The notes under the pieces were generated by a model. The model was not told the DNA's origin, made no database searches, and saw nothing but the letters and a program-made list of their open reading frames with translations. A program made the translations under genes and the position numbers. Positions 6,352-8,840 of a stretch of 8,840 nt of DNA are shown here, piece after piece (the stretch's first letter is position 1; the number at the start of each line of letters is the position of its first letter). Source of the stretch: an uncultured Corynebacterium sp. (GTDB lineage: Bacteria > Actinomycetota > Actinomycetes > Mycobacteriales > Mycobacteriaceae); contig NZ_CALTVG010000075.1 of NCBI RefSeq assembly GCF_943912665.1, forward strand, positions 1-8,840, given 5' to 3'.

Positions 6352-6480
6352 CTCGGGATGTGCGACGGGCAATGGGACCGAAGTATTGGCACCTTATGCA
6401 CTCCATCGCATCGATTCACCTGGGCTTTTCGTGATGTGGCGCCACAAATGGCATCTCTAGGTTGGTCCCATAAGCCCGAG
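6352..6480. repeat. Nested imperfect inverted repeat (~130 nt)
   Basis: Several complementary segments are arranged almost concentrically: CTCGGG 6352-6357 with CCCGAG 6475-6480; ATGGGACC 6372-6379 with GGTCCCAT 6464-6471; ACCT 6391-6394 with AGGT 6459-6462; ATGC 6396-6399 with GCAT 6451-6454; CATC 6409-6412 with GATG 6433-6436. A 12-bp palindrome, TGTGGCGCCACA (6435-6446), lies inside and would compete with the last pair. It could fold as a long bulged hairpin RNA or be a degraded mobile-element remnant. The strand is not determined. Confidence 0.45.
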
Positions 6481-6528
6481 ACCACGTTGCCCCCACGCTG
6501 ACCCCCACAGTGCAACACACAGCACAAC

Positions 6529-6556
6529 GCGGGCCCCGGACGAATCCGGAACCCGC
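6529..6556. repeat. GC-rich bulged hairpin
   Basis: GCGGG (6529-6533) pairs with CCCGC (6552-6556), and CCGGA (6536-6540) with TCCGG (6545-6549), around a CGAA loop, with a CC/AA internal mismatch. No clean T-run follows on either strand, so a terminator role for the photolyase remnant is possible but not supported. Confidence 0.5.
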
Positions 6557-6763
6557 GGTGCAAAGGGTCTTGTTTATCAGGCGGTTTCTCACGCCGCCCG
6601 CCCTGCAAGACTCAGGGTGTTCTCTCTATCTCTCATGCGCCTCTCTCAAACGCACAAGATTATTATGCGGCACGTTCCTTGTAATGCCATACCACGAACC
6701 TGCCAATTACCTGTTAGTGAGTAAACAGCACATACGCTGGATAAACACCGCCCAGAAAACGGG

Positions 6764-6793
6764 AAAAGACCCCCGCTCGCACACGAGCGGAGG
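6764..6793 (-). terminator. Intrinsic terminator after rplA
   Basis: On the minus strand CCGCTCG (6790-6784) and CGAGCGG (6779-6773) pair around a TGTG loop, with flanking G/C extending the stem, followed by TCTTTT (6769-6764). It lies 27 bp past the rplA stop and separates the rplKA transcript from everything to the left, showing that rplJ belongs to a different transcription unit here. Confidence 0.85.
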
Positions 6794-6819
6794 CCTTGAC
6801 GCCGTTAACACTGAGAGGA

Positions 6820-7524
6820 TTACTCGGTGTAGTTCTTCTCCACGGAAGCGTCGACCGGGATGCCCGGGCCGGAGGTGGTGGAGATGGTGATCTTCTTGGC
6901 GTAGATGCCCTTGGAGGAAGCCGGCTTCAGACGAATGATCTCGTCGTACAGCGCGCCGTAGTTCTCAGCCAGCTTCTCAGCATCGAAGGAAGCCTTGCCG
7001 ATGATGGCGTGCAGGTTGGAGGCCTTGTCCACGCGGAAGGAAATCTTACCGCCCTTGACGTCAGCAACAGCCTTGGTCACGTCAGCGGTGACGGTGCCGG
7101 TCTTCGGGTTCGGCATCAGACCACGCGGGCCGAGGACGCGTGCCACGCGGCCGACCTTGGCCATCTGGTCTGGGGTGGCGATAGCAACGTCGAAGTCGAT
7201 GTTGCCCTCGTTGATGGCGGAGATCAGCTCGTCGGTGCCCACGATGTCGGCGCCGGCAGCCTTGGCGGCCTCAGCCTTGTCACCCTCGGCGAAGACGGCC
7301 ACGCGGACGTCCTTACCGGTGCCGTTCGGCAGGGAAACGGTGCCGCGGACCAACTGGTCAGCCTTGCGCGGGTCAACGCCGAGGCGGAAGACAACGTCCA
7401 CGGTGGCGTCGAAGTTCTTGGAGGAGGTCTCCTTGGCCAGCTTGGCAGCGTCGATCGGACGGTACAGGCGGGACTTGTCTACCAGCTCGGCAGCAGCCTT
7501 GTAAGCCTTGGACTTGGTGCTCAT
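6820..7524 (-). CDS. rplA: 50S ribosomal protein L1
   Basis: L1 forms the mobile L1 stalk of the 50S subunit, binds 23S rRNA and helps release deacylated tRNA. In many bacteria it also represses its own operon by binding the mRNA. The 234-residue product has the normal length. It shows the start [11 protein letters not shown], '[20 protein letters not shown]' (60-79), the hallmark [15 protein letters not shown] (131-145), and the C-terminal '[20 protein letters not shown]' region. ATG 7524 is chosen over the open frame reaching 7560 because AAAGGA lies 10 nt upstream of it and the protein then begins like other actinobacterial L1 proteins. It follows rplK after a 98-bp spacer with two hairpins and ends in an intrinsic terminator. 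It is a standard, intact gene. Confidence 0.97.
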   Translation of the reverse strand: MSTKSKAYKAAAELVDKSRLYRPIDAAKLAKETSSKNFDATVDVVFRLGVDPRKADQLVRGTVSLPNGTGKDVRVAVFAEGDKAEAAKAAGADIVGTDELISAINEGNIDFDVAIATPDQMAKVGRVARVLGPRGLMPNPKTGTVTADVTKAVADVKGGKISFRVDKASNLHAIIGKASFDAEKLAENYGALYDEIIRLKPASSKGIYAKKITISTTSGPGIPVDASVEKNYTE

Positions 7525-7563
7525 ATGATGCAATTCCTTTTCTTGGATTGATGTGGTCAATGC

Positions 7564-7608
7564 GGGCCGTAGCTGGCCCTACCACGCGCGATACGTGATG
7601 TACCGCGC
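7564..7608 (-). repeat. Two tandem hairpins in the rplK-rplA spacer
   Basis: On the minus strand GCGCGGTAC (7608-7600) pairs with GTATCGCGC (7594-7586) around ATCAC, 9 bp with one G-U pair. Directly after it GGGCC (7579-7575) pairs with GGCCC (7568-7564) around AGCTAC. Neither is followed by a T-run, so they are not terminators. They may tune mRNA stability or be an L1 feedback site; the latter is a guess from position. Confidence 0.6.
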
Positions 7609-7622
7609 TGATGTGAAGTTAT

Positions 7623-8066
7623 TTACTTAGCCGGGATGCCGTCAACGGTGATGCCCATGGAGCGAGCGGTACCAGCGATGATGCGGGCGCCGTTGTCGAT
7701 GTCACGAGCGTTGAGGTCCTCGAACTTGGTCTGTGCAATCTCCTTGCACTGATCCCAGGTCACGGAGCCGACCTTGTCGGTGTGCGGAACGCCGGAGCCC
7801 TTCTTGATGCCAGCGGCCTTCAGCAGCAGCTTCGCAGCCGGCGGGGTCTTCAGCTTGAAGTCGAAGGAGCGGTCCTCGTACACGGTGATTTCCACCGGGA
7901 CGACATTGCCGCGCTGGGACTCGGTCGCAGCGTTGTAGGCCTTGCAGAACTCCATGATGTTGACGCCGTGGGCACCGAGTGCCGGGCCAACCGGCGGGGC
8001 CGGGTTAGCGGAGCCTGCCTCGATCTGGAGCTTGATGAAGCCAGTAACCTTCTTCTTGGGAGCCAT
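7623..8066 (-). CDS. rplK: 50S ribosomal protein L11
   Basis: L11 is part of the GTPase-associated centre of the 50S subunit. It binds the 23S rRNA there, contacts elongation factors, is needed for the RelA-type stringent response and shapes the thiopeptide binding site. The 147-residue protein has normal length. The N-terminal domain carries [20 protein letters not shown] (21-40, the proline-rich thiopeptide/factor-contact helix), and the C-terminal rRNA-binding domain ends with [20 protein letters not shown]. The ATG at 8066 is preceded by AGGAAAGAGG at 7 nt spacing. It lies upstream of rplA in the usual order. A terminator sits between it and nusG, so it either has its own promoter in 8067-8176 (none was convincing) or depends on readthrough. 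Confidence 0.98.
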   Translation of the reverse strand: MAPKKKVTGFIKLQIEAGSANPAPPVGPALGAHGVNIMEFCKAYNAATESQRGNVVPVEITVYEDRSFDFKLKTPPAAKLLLKAAGIKKGSGVPHTDKVGSVTWDQCKEIAQTKFEDLNARDIDNGARIIAGTARSMGITVDGIPAK

Positions 8067-8176
8067 CGAATTACCTCTTTCCTGTGGTACCGAGGTGCCG
8101 CCACGATGAATAACTGCACCCCGTCCGGATGCTCACGCGTTGTGGGCCACCGGAGGATGAACGTTTTCTCATGCGC

Positions 8177-8213
8177 AAAAGCGCACGGCGTTCAAGTTTA
8201 GAACACCGTGCGC
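8177..8213 (-). terminator. Strong intrinsic terminator between nusG and rplK
   Basis: On the minus strand GCGCACGGTGTTC (8213-8201) pairs with GAACGCCGTGCGC (8193-8181) around a 7-nt loop. This is a 13-bp stem with one T-G pair, followed by TTTT (8180-8177). It lies 18 bp past the nusG stop. It should end most nusG transcription before rplK. Confidence 0.88.
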
Positions 8214-8231
8214 CCAGCTCAAAATCGCTTT

Positions 8232-8840
8232 TTAGGAGATGCGCTCGATCTCCGTCGGGGACAGCTCCACCGGGGTCTCGCGGCCGAAGATGGACACCAG
8301 GCCCTGCATCTTGCCGGTCTCCGGATCGATCTCGGAGATGGTGGCGGAGACGGAGGCCAGCGGGCCGGACAGGATGGTGACGGCCTCGCCGACCTCGAAG
8401 TCGTGAGCGTAGGCCTTGGCGGCCTCCTTCTCCGGCATGGCCACGACCTGCTCGCCGTCGGAATCAGCAGCCGAGCTCTCCGGGGTCACGGTGGCGTCGT
8501 TCGGCATGAGGAACTTTGCCACGTCGCGGATCTTCACCGGGGTGGCGTTGCCCTCGTTGCCCACGAAGGAGGTCACGCCCGGGGTATCGCGGACGACGGA
8601 CCAGGCGGCGTCGTTAAGCTCCATGCGCACCAGGACGTAGCCCGGCAGCAGCTTGCGCTTGACTACCTTCTTCTTGCCGTCCTTCTTTTCCAGGATCTGC
8701 TCCACCGGCACGACGACCTCGAAGATGGAGTCCTCCACCTCGAGGGTCTGGGCACGCATGTCCAGGTTGGTCTTCACCTTGTTCTCGTAGCCGGAGTAGC
8801 ACTGGATGATGTACCACTGGCCCGGCTGCTTCTTCAGCTC
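8232..8840 (-). CDS. nusG: Transcription termination/antitermination factor NusG (N-terminus cut by window edge)
   Basis: NusG binds RNA polymerase through its NGN domain and links it to Rho or the ribosomal protein S10 through its KOW domain. The last 202 residues are visible, with the frame open to the window edge. The NGN domain begins with QWYIIQCYSGYENKVKTNL and includes LLPGYVLVRM and 'RDTPGVTSFVG'. An acidic, Glu/Asp/Ser-rich linker follows. The KOW domain is 'FEVGEAVTILSGPLASVSATI' near the end (split as FEVGEAVTILSG and PLASVSATI), finishing in 'VELSPTEIERIS'. Actinobacterial NusG usually has a long acidic N-terminal extension, which would lie outside the window. An internal ATG at 8777 is not the start, because conserved NGN sequence lies before it. 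The gene is followed by a strong terminator. Confidence 0.96.
   Translation of the reverse strand, partial: ELKKQPGQWYIIQCYSGYENKVKTNLDMRAQTLEVEDSIFEVVVPVEQILEKKDGKKKVVKRKLLPGYVLVRMELNDAAWSVVRDTPGVTSFVGNEGNATPVKIRDVAKFLMPNDATVTPESSAADSDGEQVVAMPEKEAAKAYAHDFEVGEAVTILSGPLASVSATISEIDPETGKMQGLVSIFGRETPVELSPTEIERIS

Larger units (their letters stand above)
6344..6763. other. Gene-free spacer rich in inverted repeats
   Basis: No convincing coding sequence is seen on either strand. The frames that cross it have no recognisable motifs, and the longest (6510-6890) runs through the rplA terminator and into rplA antisense. The stretch holds a nested imperfect inverted repeat (6352-6480), a GC-rich hairpin (6529-6556), and smaller hairpins such as CCCTG...CAGGG near 6601-6618. 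No transposase, tRNA or IS ends are recognised. It may be degraded remains of former cargo. Confidence 0.6.

Noticed and set aside
5774..6406. 210-codon minus-strand open frame opposite the photolyase
   Set aside because: It is a GC-rich antisense shadow of a clearly recognisable photolyase domain.
6435..6446. TGTGGCGCCACA as a GlxR (CRP-like) site
   Set aside because: It lacks the TGTGA-N6-TCACA spacing and bases of the GlxR consensus, and there is no adjacent promoter.
6510..6890. 126-codon plus-strand open frame between the photolyase remnant and rplA
   Set aside because: It runs through the rplA terminator and into rplA antisense, ends in an Arg-rich tail and shows no recognisable motif.
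7525..7560. Twelve-residue N-terminal extension of L1
   Set aside because: It contains the Shine-Dalgarno for ATG 7524 and is not part of known L1 proteins.

Overview
The window reads as the chromosome of a high-GC actinobacterium, almost certainly a Corynebacterium. The evidence is the NusG, L11, L1 and L10 proteins, a DtxR-type iron box close to the corynebacterial consensus, and gene order: rplK-rplA is followed, after accessory cargo, by rplJ on the same strand. The species cannot be fixed from the sequence alone.

Layout. Reading the minus strand from the right end: the 3' part of nusG (8232-8840), a strong intrinsic terminator, rplK, a hairpin-bearing spacer, rplA and its terminator (6764-6793). 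Next comes a 476-bp gene-free stretch (6344-6819) rich in inverted repeats, then the 3' part of a decayed class I DNA photolyase on the plus strand (5413-6343). A siderophore-iron uptake module follows. It has a plus-strand siderophore-interacting flavoprotein (4618-5412) divergent from a tightly packed minus-strand operon of lipoprotein receptor, two FecCD permeases and one ATPase (4492 down to 618). The left end holds a putative rplJ promoter, a structured leader with a terminator/alternative-hairpin arrangement, and the first 97 codons of rplJ.

How it works together. The ABC system should capture a ferric siderophore (lipoprotein), move it through the permease pair (ATPase-driven), and have its iron reduced and released inside by the siderophore-interacting protein. 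One DtxR box with an overlapping second palindrome lies in the 125-bp divergent promoter region and probably represses both directions when iron is sufficient. The flanking genes are translation and transcription housekeeping genes, so the iron module and photolyase remnant look like accessory cargo between rplKA and rplJ(L).

The points most worth checking are the rplJ leader, which looks like an attenuator with mutually exclusive RNA structures, the sharp photolyase breakpoint directly at the flavoprotein stop codon, and a nested ~130-nt imperfect inverted repeat at 6352-6480. No fundamentally new system is evident; most genes belong to well-known families.
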